The position numbers and the translations under genes were made by a program. DNA of 64,000 bases from Lineus longissimus (lineage: Eukaryota; Nemertea; Pilidiophora; Heteronemertea; Lineidae): positions 12,230,437 to 12,294,436 of the forward strand of contig NC_088313.1 of assembly GCF_910592395.1 (NCBI RefSeq), given 5' to 3'. Below, one piece after another: positions 33,951-45,107 of the stretch (position 1 is its first letter; every line of letters begins with the position of its first letter). Under the pieces are notes generated by a model. That model saw nothing but the letters and a program-made list of their open reading frames with translations, ran no database searches and was not told the origin of the DNA.

Positions 33951-34763
33951 AAGGCGGGGAAAAAGAGAACATTTTCGGATTTGCTTCATGCCATTTTCAA
34001 CCTCGGACACAGATTTTTAATTTGTGCGAATTTCAAACCTGGTTTACATAAAGAACCTTATTGCAGTTAAGGTACACCCAGATTGGTCCTGGTTTAACAT
34101 AAGGTGCACCTAGGACCAACGATTGTTGAGCACTATTCAAGACGGGTATTTTTAGGTGTAATTACGATACGTGCTAATTGCGAAGGGTATACGCAGTCTC
34201 TTTAAACACCTCGATCGGCATAGGGCCTATAGCTGGATGCAATGCCAACAATGACATGGAATTCTTGCTGAAAAGGAAAGGATTTTCGCGGTCATGACAT
34301 ACTGGCGAAATTTGGGAAAACTTCCTGAACATGAAATTATCTGTTAAGACAAGCATATTTCGGAATGAATCAATGACAAATACATTGGTATCACAAATCA
34401 TAGTACCATCTTCCCGTTTGCGGAACTGAGCGTATTTGGAAACTGAACCTTTGAGTCTCCTGGCCGGTTATTTTAAAATGCAGAATTTTGCATGGCACGA
34501 CGAGCGTACATGTATATCTCAAATGCATTTGTGCACAAATTACATACGCTAAGACTTATTGGGAATTCCTCGCTCATGGGGGAAAATTACAAGCCCCAAT
34601 CCCAAGCACGAAGGAGGTTCAACGGGTTACCCAATCCTCTCGGACCAGGGAAGACGCACGTTGATTCCTTCATATAGCGCGCGTGCGGCCCTGCAGTCAG
34701 CGGTGACCCCAAACATTCATCGATCAAGAGCCAGACACATCAACTGAATCCAAGGACGTTTTA

Positions 34764-34854
34764 TACAGGGTGGCCAAGAATTATTTTCCATCACACAATA
34801 GATACACAATAGAATTCTATTGTCCAAAGGAAAATAATTATGGGCCAGCCTGTA
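34764..34854. mobile_element. 91-bp mariner-like MITE
   Basis: TACAGGGTGGCCAAGAATTA at the left is mirrored at the right end (complement begins TACAGGCTGGCCCATAAT). No coding capacity. Ends of the form CAGG.TGGCC with TA are common in Tc1/mariner-derived MITEs. Confidence 0.7.
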
Positions 34855-35222
34855 GTGCGTACGTACACGTAATTCATAATAACATATATCAAATGTAAAA
34901 GCACACATTAACCATGCAGAAAGATATCCGGCTTCGTTTGGTCAATAGTTCGCCAAAAGTAAATCAATTTCGAAGTAATTGATGACGTCCGCGTCTACTG
35001 AACGCCGTTGTGCAGTTTTCCCGGTAAGAGGAGAGAGAGCTGGAAAATCGCCGGAAGAAAATCTTGATCTCAAAAATGTTATATACTAAAAAAAGGTATT
35101 TTAGAATTAAAAACCGGCGTGAGTTTCGACGGAATTTTATCAACAAACTAAAAGGTAGTGGTATCTCAACATAGACCCTAATCCTCGGATCCAATTCCGA
35201 ACCACAATTAGCCTCTTTAATT

Positions 35223-35358
35223 CCTGATCAGCGCCTCTATAGCGCAAGAGCTCTGTTGTTGCGGCTCTGTTGTCGGGGGAAAACAGCCAACATGATGACG
35301 GAAGGATACATTTTTTTCCCCACAACATCAGACTTGACAACAACAGGCGCTGATCAGG
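35223..35358. repeat. Foldback hairpin in unit D
   Basis: Diverged copy of the hairpin at 5739-5873, with CCTGATCAGCGCC pairing with GGCGCTGATCAGG. The outer arms pair even though other bases have changed. Confidence 0.7.
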
Positions 35359-36119
35359 AAAAAGGCCGAAAATAGCATGTTTAGTCACCTCTCCGGTGTC
35401 CCTATTTCTACTGCGACAGAAACAACCGATGCAATAAATCTTGATGACACGATAACTGTGGCTTTAACAAGACGACGATTAATGAATAACAACACAACCA
35501 GCGTCAATAATTGTATTTGGTAAAATTAACTCAAAGAAAACAATGCATGATCTTTATATTTTGACATCGATTGCTTTGAAAATCGATATCGCAGAATAGA
35601 ATCAGTCCCCATACGCATGTTTATGTATACCAAATGTAGTTATGTAGCTACTTGTGATCCTGATCATTGAACCTAAAACAGACTATTGCTTTTTGTCACT
35701 GCGACCTGTGATCATGATTGCATGCAACAAAAATCGCTCCTTTACCATGTGTACGGTGGTCATCGCAGGAACCGCATGCGACAGGAATCAGTTATCGCAG
35801 CTCGCCCGAGCCAGAATTAAGATAAGATTTTAATAAGATTTTTAAGACCTTATTCTGTTTTGTGGACGAGTGCATGTGCATTTCGATGCACGATTTCTTA
35901 GTTAAGATCTTAACTATACTAAGAATTTTGCAAAAATATTCTTATGATCGTACAGTCTAGCTCTTATTGAATTGAGGCAAATATATTATCACTATCGTAT
36001 TATCAGTTGATTAATATAAAGTATAACATAAAGTTCTAAACCTCTGTTTCCTATTTTTAAAATCCTGTTTACATTCCAGCATGGGTTATGTTTTCTGAGA
36101 TGCCAAATTAAGACTTTAA

Positions 36120-36955
36120 AGCGGGTTGGCATTAAAAGACCATTGGCATTATTAAGGGCAATATTATTCAGCTGTCGGCTGCCCAGTCACCTCTTAATCT
36201 ATATATTAAGCAGTTTCCATCTACAAATTGCACAAAAAGAGGAAAAATTTAAAATCTGACTGAATTATCACGCTTTTCCGATGTTGACTCCGATTTGACC
36301 CCAGTTAGCTCTCCATGCGCCGACCCTTTCCACGTGGATCGATGCACTAGTAAGGCGTTCCTGGAGCCATTTATCTACCCTGTGACGTCTTGGTGCATCC
36401 TGACTCTCAATCGTGTACGTCACCACTATCGAGCTGCACAAACTTTGGGTGAGTGATAGCGATCAATCGATTTTCCGACGTCACGTTGATGGCGCTGGAT
36501 TACCCCGCAACTGCGGCGATAAATGGAAATGGCGTTGCATCTTGATAGTGGGGTGACGTGAACTCGGATCTCAGCGTGCACTCACATGGCGGGAAATGTA
36601 TTTCGCGCCAAGACTTCTGCGTACTAAAAATAACGAATAACGCGTTTTTCTACTATCTAAGAGCTGAAACAAAATTGGAAAAGCATCAAACACGTTCAGA
36701 AAAATAGTTTACCCGTGATGAACCAGAGGAAAAACAAACATGCTGGAATAAAAAGCCGCCCATTCCTTATGCAATCAAAATTTAAAATTCCGCCATAGGT
36801 GCAGAAATATCAGTCAAACCACGACTAATCTCACTGTACACGTCATTCAAGGTCATTAAGGAATAAAGTCACTAAAAGGGACAACTCGGTCGTGGAATTC
36901 AGCTTGCCATGAGAATAATAGAAGCGCCATTTCGTAACCATTTTGCAGTCGATCA
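36120..36955. other. Unit D sequence without a recognised gene
   Basis: A GC-richer stretch at 36280-36600 contains an imperfect inverted repeat (ACGTCACCACTATCG near 36417 against TGATAGTGGGGTGACGT near 36543). It may be the remnant of a MITE. No frame with a recognised domain was found. Confidence 0.4.
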
Positions 36956-36959
36956 TTTT

Positions 36960-38275
36960 GTGTGTGTTACCACTAGGAGAATGCCATGTTGCTTTCGACT
37001 GAGTTTTTGAGGCTGGAAGGTGTTGGCTATGGCTAGTTCGTGGAATCTAGCAAGTTCAAGTAGCCGGAGCTGTTACTCCTAAGCCAAATCTCCCGACGTT
37101 GCCTTTTCATTGGTCCTAGGCATCGACGCCGATTTTTGCGTTACAGCCTCATTCTACCAGAAAAATGTCCTGCTTAGTAGCCATGAAGTCTTCGTAAAAA
37201 CCATTCACCCTGTCCTCGGATCCATCACTTGTTGGAGCGTAGATCTAGAGAACTTACAGGTTATATTGTTTTGCGCTGATCCTCACAGTCATCATACGGT
37301 TGGAGACTGGTTAGTACTCTTTTTAAAATCAAAAAGTAAAAGTACCTAATAATAGTTATGTTTTACTAGTCTGGTAGTTGCTATTGCACTAACTGTGCAA
37401 TTAGTTTTTTTAAATATCGAAATGGTAATTCTCAACCATTTTAATTTGAGTTTTACTGCCTTTTTTAGTTAGTCCAACTAATTATTGGTTAGTTTTTACT
37501 AATTTCACAGTTGGTGCAATAGGAACTACCAATTAGTTGCTTTTAGAACTGCTGGAGCCGTGTCCTTATGAACCCAGACTGACGTCCCATGCCCATGCTT
37601 GGAATCATGACAACTCTAGAAGAGTCTGTGTCCATCAGTTGTTATCCTCTCACCTGTACCAGTGAGCCTTGCCTCAGCCAGACAAACAATGTTCCACCTG
37701 TATCGCCTAAGTTCATACTCGAGCTGTTCGACCTTGCCCGCAGTATTCAGGGTTTGCACATGCCATGTTCCGATAACGACGTTCTCTCATCGAAATCAGA
37801 TTATGGGTGTCTGGGTGCCAGTAGCACATTTATCACCTCAACCCTGGCTTGGGGGTGTCGCGGACGTTCTTAACCCGGGACACGTCCGATCCGGTATTGG
37901 TTCCGTTGCTTTCCTTGTCATGTTGAATCACGGGCTGGGTAACTCCTGGCAGAGCCCATCTCCACTCCAGGAGTTGCTAGATGGCCGTTGGCTCAACAAT
38001 GAGCTCATCAGCTCTTAAGTTGGATATTGGTTTTAGTTCCATCTGGGTGTCTGGCCACCCTCCACACCAAAGTCAAAGACTCTAGTTGGGGGTACCGGTT
38101 TAGTCGCCGATTGTCCGACCCTGAGCAGGGTGCACTGGTCTACAGTGGCAGACCATTGGCCGGACCTGACAAAATCGCAAGCCATACAATTTAAAAACGT
38201 AATAAATAAGCAGAGTTGAGCTGTACATTGCGAATCTAGGAGACCCTCAATCGGGAATTGAGTAATAACATGAGA
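36960..38275 (-). pseudogene. LINE endonuclease and leader fragment, copy 2 (unit D)
   Basis: On the minus strand, leader sequence (38275-37960, with LRADELIV) precedes an APE-type endonuclease N-terminus: VIGTWHVQTLN, YRWNIVCLAEARLTG, then RMMTVRISAK and IYAPTSDGSEDR after a MITE insertion at 37374-37529. Stops and frameshifts are present throughout. There is no reverse transcriptase. Endonucleases of this kind nick target DNA to prime reverse transcription. Confidence 0.72.
37374..37529. mobile_element. 156-bp MITE inside LINE endonuclease, copy 2
   Basis: Same element in the same endonuclease position as 19943-20097. Both LINE pieces therefore descend from one copy that already carried the MITE. 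Confidence 0.65.
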
Positions 38276-39615
38276 TAGCAGACGCTAGCTGACCTGACCA
38301 TATATATCAAGTGATCAGAGGAGGATTAGAAGCCTCTTGTCTGAATGATGACCAGAACCACAGGATTAATTATAACATTACAGCAAGTCATGCATCTAGC
38401 CAGCATTGCGAAGTAGTCTAAAATAGACATAAAAAATACAAACACAACGATCAAAAGATTTGTGTGAACTCCGACTCGCTGACGATAATCAATCTGAGAT
38501 CGTTGAAACGTGGTCGTGAGCTCCGACTCGGTGACTACACTCGACCAGCGGTCGTTGAAACACGGACGTGAACTCCAACTCGGTGACGAATGCGACCAGA
38601 GATCGATGAAGATAATCTACCAGATATCTTTGCAACGCGATGGTGAACTCAATTGTTCAATGACAAAAATGAACTGGGTCACACAATCCAGTGTAGAAGT
38701 GAAAAATGTCCCCCTCGAATAAGTCTTTGTATTCTTAGACTGATGGATTGTATTATATGGTCCATGGAGGCCATGACCGTCAATAAAAGAAAATGCAAGC
38801 TGAAACCTCCGAATAACACTTTCTTTCACTTTCAATTTTCAACAATTGAGTTGTATTGCAATAACAGTTTAGTGGTCGAACTGACTCTTTCCAGACTCTC
38901 ATTTGAAAGATGATCTCTCAAATACAGCAACCGTCATTCAAATAAGAGTCCTCGACTTGCTCATAGTGTTTTTCATATCGTTCTGGCCACTGGCACTTAG
39001 TTGAACTCCGGAATGTGACTCATTTATCAAAAGAAGCGGTTTTGCACAATTAAACTAGATTACTTAGAATCCTTGGGGTTGGCCTAACCAGTCTTTCAAC
39101 CAGTCTCAGAGGCTTTCAAATTTTATTTGAATGACTCTGGCCTAACCAATGCTCAATTATGGTGTCAACTAAACCCGGTCAACTAGATGACACCGGCTGC
39201 CCAAGGCTGTGTAACATTACTATAACCTTGGTGATCACACTTTTACAGTTTAGTGACAAGAGAAGAGCCAAGTAAATATGGCCAGATCTAAATGAATCCG
39301 AAATATACTTTACTGCATGTGTAATTTCCCTCACAATACTTATTGCGACTATCATATCTCCCGGAATATCAATGAATTTATTTATGCAACACGGCAATGC
39401 CTTACGGTGGAGACTGGAATGCTACGATGTATGTTTGATCTGGAATAGATATAAGGATTCAAACAAAGATCCTGGTGTGCAAGTTCCGAAAAATTAACGT
39501 TAGTAATGAATTATAAGACCTAGTAGCAGCTGTACCGTATCCGTCTCACCAGCCACTGAGATTTGTTCGTAACGTTCAGCTTTAAAAACAATACAAGTCC
39601 ATCCGAGTACTTTTG

Positions 39616-40719
39616 CTATGGAGTAAATACCTTTGCCTTCATTTTCTTACCAGTACCGAATTTGGGCCAGGCAAATAATCTTTCATTCAAACCAACAATT
39701 AACCAATGATTTGAGACAAAAGGGTCACGTAAGGTCATCAGTAAGGTATTCTTAGCTTCCACCTCGGATTCATCCAGGCATGTTCCCAATTGCAACCTAA
39801 ATAGAAATAGAGCGTGATTCTTAGGATTCAGCCTGAAGCTCTCTTTAGGAGCCTGCATTATATTCATGGTAACTAACTTCGACCGATGAACCTCAACGAC
39901 GACATTATACGATCCGAGCAAAGTCACAACTGCGGAATTTTCCAATTTTCTGAACAAATCATGAAGAAAGATAATCGACGTGGATTTATTATACTCGTAC
40001 GGGTTTTCTAAGATGGTGGTGGAGTGTGTTCTAGCTGACGATTTATAGAGATAACCAGTTGAATCACATTGGACATCCCTTAACATAATGTTATCCATAT
40101 CAAATGATTCAACCCTTTCGGCAACAGACATAAGAGAGTACTTTATCTCTTTTAGGCTTTAAACATACCGAAGTTTTAGAACAAACCCTACGTTCACTAT
40201 TTTATACCAATTTAACCAAGACATAAAAAGGCCTTTTACACTGTTCTTGTGCTTTTGAAATTCGCATCGAAAGGTCAACTCTAAGAAAACATTCTCACCA
40301 CATGAAACCATTTTGAAATATTCGAACCTCGGATTTTTTGGACCGAGGCTTCTCCTAAGTTCACCATACGGTAGAATCAACTCTCGGCAATTCCCATTTC
40401 CATTCAAATTGACTTGATATGCCCGAAACTTTTCAGAGACAGATTTCCGTCCACGATGAATGCTAACACCGATGACATCATTGCCGTATTCGCCAGCAAT
40501 GAATGTGAGCGCGTTGAAATGAAAATGATATATCAGTTTAAAATCTCCGCTTATATCGTCTTGGCTGAAGACGTAGACATTACGATGAGGTGTCAAGGAG
40601 TAATGAAAAAGAGCCACTGTGACTATGACACTTAGCCCTGTGTGGTAAAATACCGATGCCGCCCATGCTGGGAACTGGCCATAGATCCTTACAACACGGT
40701 ACGACCGATAGTTGCCCAT
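39616..40719 (-). pseudogene. Orphan gene, unit D copy, single nonsense codon
   Basis: Opens with ATG directly after the conserved CTAGCAG (40720-40726), with the same hydrophobic N-terminus as unit C. At about 40159-40161 a TAA replaces the AAA lysine codon of unit C; after it the frame stays open to 39616. Apart from this codon it is collinear with the unit C frame. The TATA-like TTTATATAAT lies near 40881-40890, about 165 bp upstream. The ATG may be real or may be a chance change at the exon boundary (AGG in unit C, GGG in unit A). Confidence 0.7.
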
Positions 40720-41389
40720 CTGCTAGTTTGGTGATTCGGTTGAAAGTTAAGAATTAAGTGTTCGGGTTTTAAAGGAGGAACTTGTTCAAATTATAAGGTT
40801 TTATTACATTACATTGTGGGAGATGGAAGGTTGTCGCTCTCTCTCGATTAGACAAGCGTCATACGTAATGAACGCATCTTGATTATATAAACCCATTATT
40901 AAAGTATAGTCGGATGCCACCTCTTTGTGGTACCCTGTATGAACAGGGTGTTAAAATATATCTTTATTTTTTTTAAATCTCAATAACTTTTTTATCAATT
41001 ATTGTATGGAGAAAACAACTGATGATGTGGAAAGTAGAGTCTATGAGAATGTTTTAGGGATATAATGTGTATTGTTGTGATGAGTGGTTGTTACGCAATG
41101 GACCTCTGAAAAGATAGGCAGTTTCTGAAACAACAGATTTTCAACTCACAGTTTAAGGGTTGACAATGTTGACAGGTACTGCAATTTTTGGCTAGAACTT
41201 GAAATCCTAAAGCAATTAGAACTTATTCAAACGGAGTGATGCTCATTTCAAGGGCCAGAGTCTGTCGGTTCTTTTGTTTTACAGAGAACAGCCTCCCAGG
41301 TTTTAAATGAGCATTCAATTCATTAGGAAAGAGTTGCTTCAGGATTTTGAGGTCTAGCCAATTAATGACGGAACCTACGGCCAACCCAT

Positions 41390-41535
41390 ACTATCGATAG
41401 CTTTCCACCTGGCGACCTCCGATCGCAATGCAACGTCATATTCTGGACAAGACGGTATGGGCGGTTGGGTTTAGCATCTCCCTGAAGTTGGCGCTATTCC
41501 GTACCTCCTCAAACACGTCCTGTATTGATCATTGA
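41390..41535 (-). pseudogene. Possible mariner-type transposase C-terminal remnant
   Basis: On the minus strand short blocks (VFEEVRN, then TVLSRI, RCIA.GGRQVES) resemble the C-terminal end of mariner/DDE_3 transposases, where a run with LSRI.RCI and a GG.VE motif precedes the stop. It is broken and short. It would fit the mariner-like ends at 40943 and 48001. Weak evidence. Confidence 0.25.
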
Positions 41536-41609
41536 AATGCGATTATGTACCCCATATTCTCTAGAAATGCTCTCTGTGTTTGAATAGACCCTATGTGTTA
41601 ATGATTGTA

Positions 41610-42245
41610 AACACTAGGACACCATTTTCTCCCGACCCGAAAATGCCCGGCTTCACGGCAAAACGTTTTCATTTTTCGTCAATGCGCATGCAGAAAATCT
41701 CTGTTTTATGCTCCCTAGCGAGTGATCATTTCCACCGACTTATCGGTCATATATTCATCACAATATACGTGTAACATCTTAAAAGTGTACGAACCTTTAC
41801 CCTGTAGAAGAAAATTGACATAAGTGAAATATATTTTTAGCAGACGAGCAAAGACTGATCGCCATTTGCAATCAAGTGTGCACTGCAGGCCAATCCTCGC
41901 CGTGCCCACACCAATACATGCATCAATCTATTATCAAATCATAAGGACCAACATTTCGGATTGCAGACATCACGTGATCGGTGATGTCGCTAAACTGTTT
42001 CGTTCGCTAAGGTTTTTTTACATTTAATGCCGATTTTTTTATCAAAATTATATGTATGGTATTGGAAAATATGTGGATGTTAAAGGTATTCAGCGTATTT
42101 AGATAACAAAATAAACTGGTTGGAGTACTTACCACTGGTAAAGAGACACTAAAATTGCTTTTTGACAAAAAATCATTGCGTTTTGCCGCGAAGCCGGGCA
42201 CTTCCATTTGACTTGCGGGTCGGGAGAAAATTGCGTCCGAGTGTT
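41610..42245. mobile_element. 636-bp MITE with long imperfect TIRs
   Basis: AACACTAGGACACCATTTTC at 41610 is mirrored at 42245 (complement AACACTCGGACGCAATTTTC). Both arms continue through CTCCCGACCCG and GCCCGGCTTC for about 75 bp. TA flanks both ends (41608-41609 and 42246-42247). No coding frame. It is inserted in the 7-kb composite. Confidence 0.82.
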
Positions 42246-42956
42246 TACTATTATAAACGCATGGGATCTATTAGACTCCAGTTATATGAAAAAATGAAAT
42301 TCCTACAAAAATGCTTTGCCTTGCAGAAAATGGGGATCTTGTCACTGTAATCGTATTGTATTTCAAGGTATTCACCTTGCACTATTCCTGTTAACGAACA
42401 GGTAGCCTCTATGCAGGACCCAAATAGGTACAGGTGAGAGGGTTTGAACTGACTGCGGCATTGCCTGGCGCATTGAGGTACGCTGCTGGCATTATGATTG
42501 GTGGCGCAGTGGCGCATTGTAGTTCATTCCCTGTATCCTGGCTGGTTGGTTCCTGGATATAAGCGGCCTCTCCCTTGGCAGTTGGAGTGAGAGAATGCAG
42601 TTCAGAGAGTGGAGTTAGTTGAGTGGAGTTCAGTTCAGTTCATGTTCCATGTTAAGTTCGATAAGTTTCGTCAAGGCTCCAATAGATGAGAGTAATAAAC
42701 AACAAGTACGTATAACAATATTATCGTGCGGATGTTCTTCCTTGTTCGATCCATGAGTTAGTTCCCCAAGGCAGAAACCCCCAGGAGATCGGAAATGGAG
42801 TCCGATAACATCACCGTAAATACCATGGCGTGAATGTAATTTGCCGTGTTGCAAGACTTTTGTGTGAAGTCATGCATTAATGGGTGACTTATGCAATATC
42901 TACCCTTCATTTTACATGGCACTGTCCATATGTTGCTTACTGACACTCCAGCCCTG
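42246..42956 (+). other. LTR-like or promoter-like segment
   Basis: Contains a TATA-like GGATATAAGCGGCC near 42556 and, about 135 bp further on, AGTAATAAACAAC, a spacing seen in LTRs. No matching second copy exists in the window and no end repeats could be fixed, so a solo LTR is only a possibility. I see no gene. Confidence 0.3.
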
Positions 42957-43127
42957 GGCCCGGTTGCTCAATCAGCGTTTGCATTAACGTGGCGTTAAAT
43001 ATTTTTGGGTTGCTCAATTAGCGTTAGGCAAAGACCGGCGTTAAATTTGGCGTTAAATTTAAAGTACCTCCTCAGCCTCAGTTAAACCCAGCGTTAGGAG
43101 ATTTCTGGCGTTAGCAGCAAATCCAAC

Positions 43128-44674
43128 ATGGCCGCCAACATTGCAATCTTTCCACTTCAGCCACAAATTCAGGCAATTCGACAATATAATCGCACTTTTA
43201 ATCATCTTGAGCGCTTTAATGATAAGAAACTATTTAAAAGGTATCGTTTTGAGTTGGATGGGATTGAATTTATATGTGATTTAGTGAGAGAGGACCTCGA
43301 AAGAGCAAGTGGTAGGTCAATGGCCCTCACAGTGGAAATACAAGTGCTCCTTGCCTTGCGTTTTTTTGCTTCGGGGGCATTTTTGGAGGCAATAGGAGAC
43401 ACCCTTGGTGTAGACAAGGGATCAGTATCAAGAGCTGTGCGTGATGTAAGTGCTGCGTTACACCGCCGGAGGGATGAATTTATAAAATGGCCAATCCAAG
43501 TCGAAGAGCGGCGTAAAGTACAGATGGGTTTCTACAACATCTCAGGCTTCCCAAGAGTACTCGGCTGCATAGACGGCACCCATGTGAGGATTATATGCCC
43601 AAATGCGCCACTCTTGCCAGTAGAAGCACCACCACCTCCACCACCACCACCAGCAGATGATGAAGAGCAGCTACCACAGCAGGCACAGCCAATGCCAAAT
43701 GCAGCACGGCCAGAGGAAGATCCACATGATGATGATCCACAGCAGCCTCAGCAGCAGGGAAGGGTCCCAAACTATGAAGCGTCATTCGTTAATCGCAAGG
43801 GCTACCACAGCCTAAACATCCAGGCAGTCTGTGACCACACTGGTAAGTATTTATTAACATACCTAACCTTTATTTCTTGCAGAAATTGATGAAATAACTA
43901 CGATTTTTCACCCTGAATTCTGACAAGTTTTGACAGAAGCTGCCATCTTTGTTTATGACCGAGGTGAAGGTCATGCAAGTTCATGCAGTGCTGATATAGG
44001 GGGTGCAAACTTGGTATTAATTCAATGGTTTAAAGGGGGCACTATCTGCATTTTAATGTATGTTGGGAATTTTTCTCCTAGTCAGTGATGTTATAACCAC
44101 TTTGACTCCCACTTGAAATAGGATTCCTGTAGTATCTTTATTGTTGTGTAAATTTTCAGGAAAGTTCACAAACATAGTGGCAAAGTGGCCTGGAGCTACC
44201 CATGACAGCTACATTTTCCGTAACTCAGCCCTCTCCGTCCACATGGAAGCGAATAACCCAAGGGGAGAGGACGGGATGATGTTAGGAGATAGTGGCTATC
44301 CTTGCAGGCCATTCCTCATCACCCCCTACCCCAACCCTACAACACCTCGTGAGCAGCACTTTAACAAGTCCCTCTGTGGCACAAGAGTTCGCATTGAACA
44401 TGCCTTTGGTGTCCTCAAACGGCGATTCCATGTGTTGCATGGCGAAGTTCGCATGCAACCTGAACGTGTGGTAAAGATTGTGTCAGCGTGCACAGTGTTG
44501 CACAATATTGCAGTCATGAGGGGAGAACGGGAGCCCCCAGAGGACGAGAGTGACAACAGTGATCTTGAGAATAACGACATTGATAGCGACAGTGATAGTG
44601 ATGGTGGAGACGATTATGATGGGCCAGAAAATGGACGACTTTACAGGGATTACCTGGCAACCAAATACTTCTAA
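43128..44674 (+). CDS. Harbinger (HARBI1-type) DDE transposase, complete
   Basis: Exon 1 is 43128-43842 (donor GTAAGT) and exon 2 is 44160-44674 (acceptor TTTTCAG); the phases join (ACT G + GA AAG) to give 409 codons. The N-terminal half has the family HTH region (VLLALRFFASGAFLEAIGD, then GSVSRAVRDVS). The catalytic triad is Asp in GCIDGTHVR (about 150), Asp in LGDSGYPC (about 280) and Glu in RIEHAFGVLKRRF (about 317), the usual WPGATHDSY block being just before the second Asp. An unusual proline/glutamine/acidic insert of about 60 residues (about 163-222, including a run of eight prolines) sits between the first Asp and FVNRKGYHS. The C-terminus is acidic (DSDSDSDGGDD). The stop TAA overlaps the first bases of a MITE at 44673. 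The ATG at 43128 follows the left-end repeats directly. Confidence 0.9.
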
Positions 44675-44881
44675 AGGTAAACTATAGGCAGCAGCTAGGT
44701 ATAGGCAAGATAAAGTTAATAGATGAAGCAGCCAATTATATCGTCTCTCATATCTCACAGTATGTTAAAACCATTCCATACTTCATACTGAATCTGACAT
44801 GACCAAGTGCCCTTGCTGTGTATATTAGTCACCTGAAGATGACCAATTTAACCCCCTAACCAATGCCTATAGTTTCCCTTT
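44673..44881. mobile_element. 209-bp MITE at the transposase stop codon
   Basis: Ends AAAGGTAAACTATAGGCA (left) and the complement of the right end (AAAGGGAAACTATAGGCA) are inverted. The left end continues GCAGCTAGGTATAGGCAAG like the element at 22130-23409. The A of the transposase TAA stop is within the first bases of this element, so the insertion may have created the present stop. Confidence 0.75.
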
Positions 44882-45107
44882 TTAAAATGCTATCTTGAGT
44901 AAACTGATTAAATTCAATTAAGCCCCAGTTAGTAATTGGCAATTTAATCAACGCAAGCTCAGCTTGAATCTTAATACCATTTCATTAATAATAAATACAT
45001 GTACAATTTCGTTTATGATAATGCTGTAATGTATAATGTAATGTACAATGTAATATATGTACATGTTAATATTTTACACATTAACACAGTCCTGGCAGTC
45101 CTTAAAG

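Larger units (their letters stand above)
32815..40930. repeat. Array unit D (most complete diverged unit)
   Basis: Corresponds to 2285-14060 of segment A without the Harbinger. It has PAN exon, hairpin, LINE fragment and orphan frame in the same order and orientation. It carries private insertions (MITE at 34764-34854, a longer LINE endonuclease fragment) and lacks the palindrome at 3110. It continues leftward, interrupted by 30843-32815, into unit C, which shows the units are head to tail. Confidence 0.88.
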
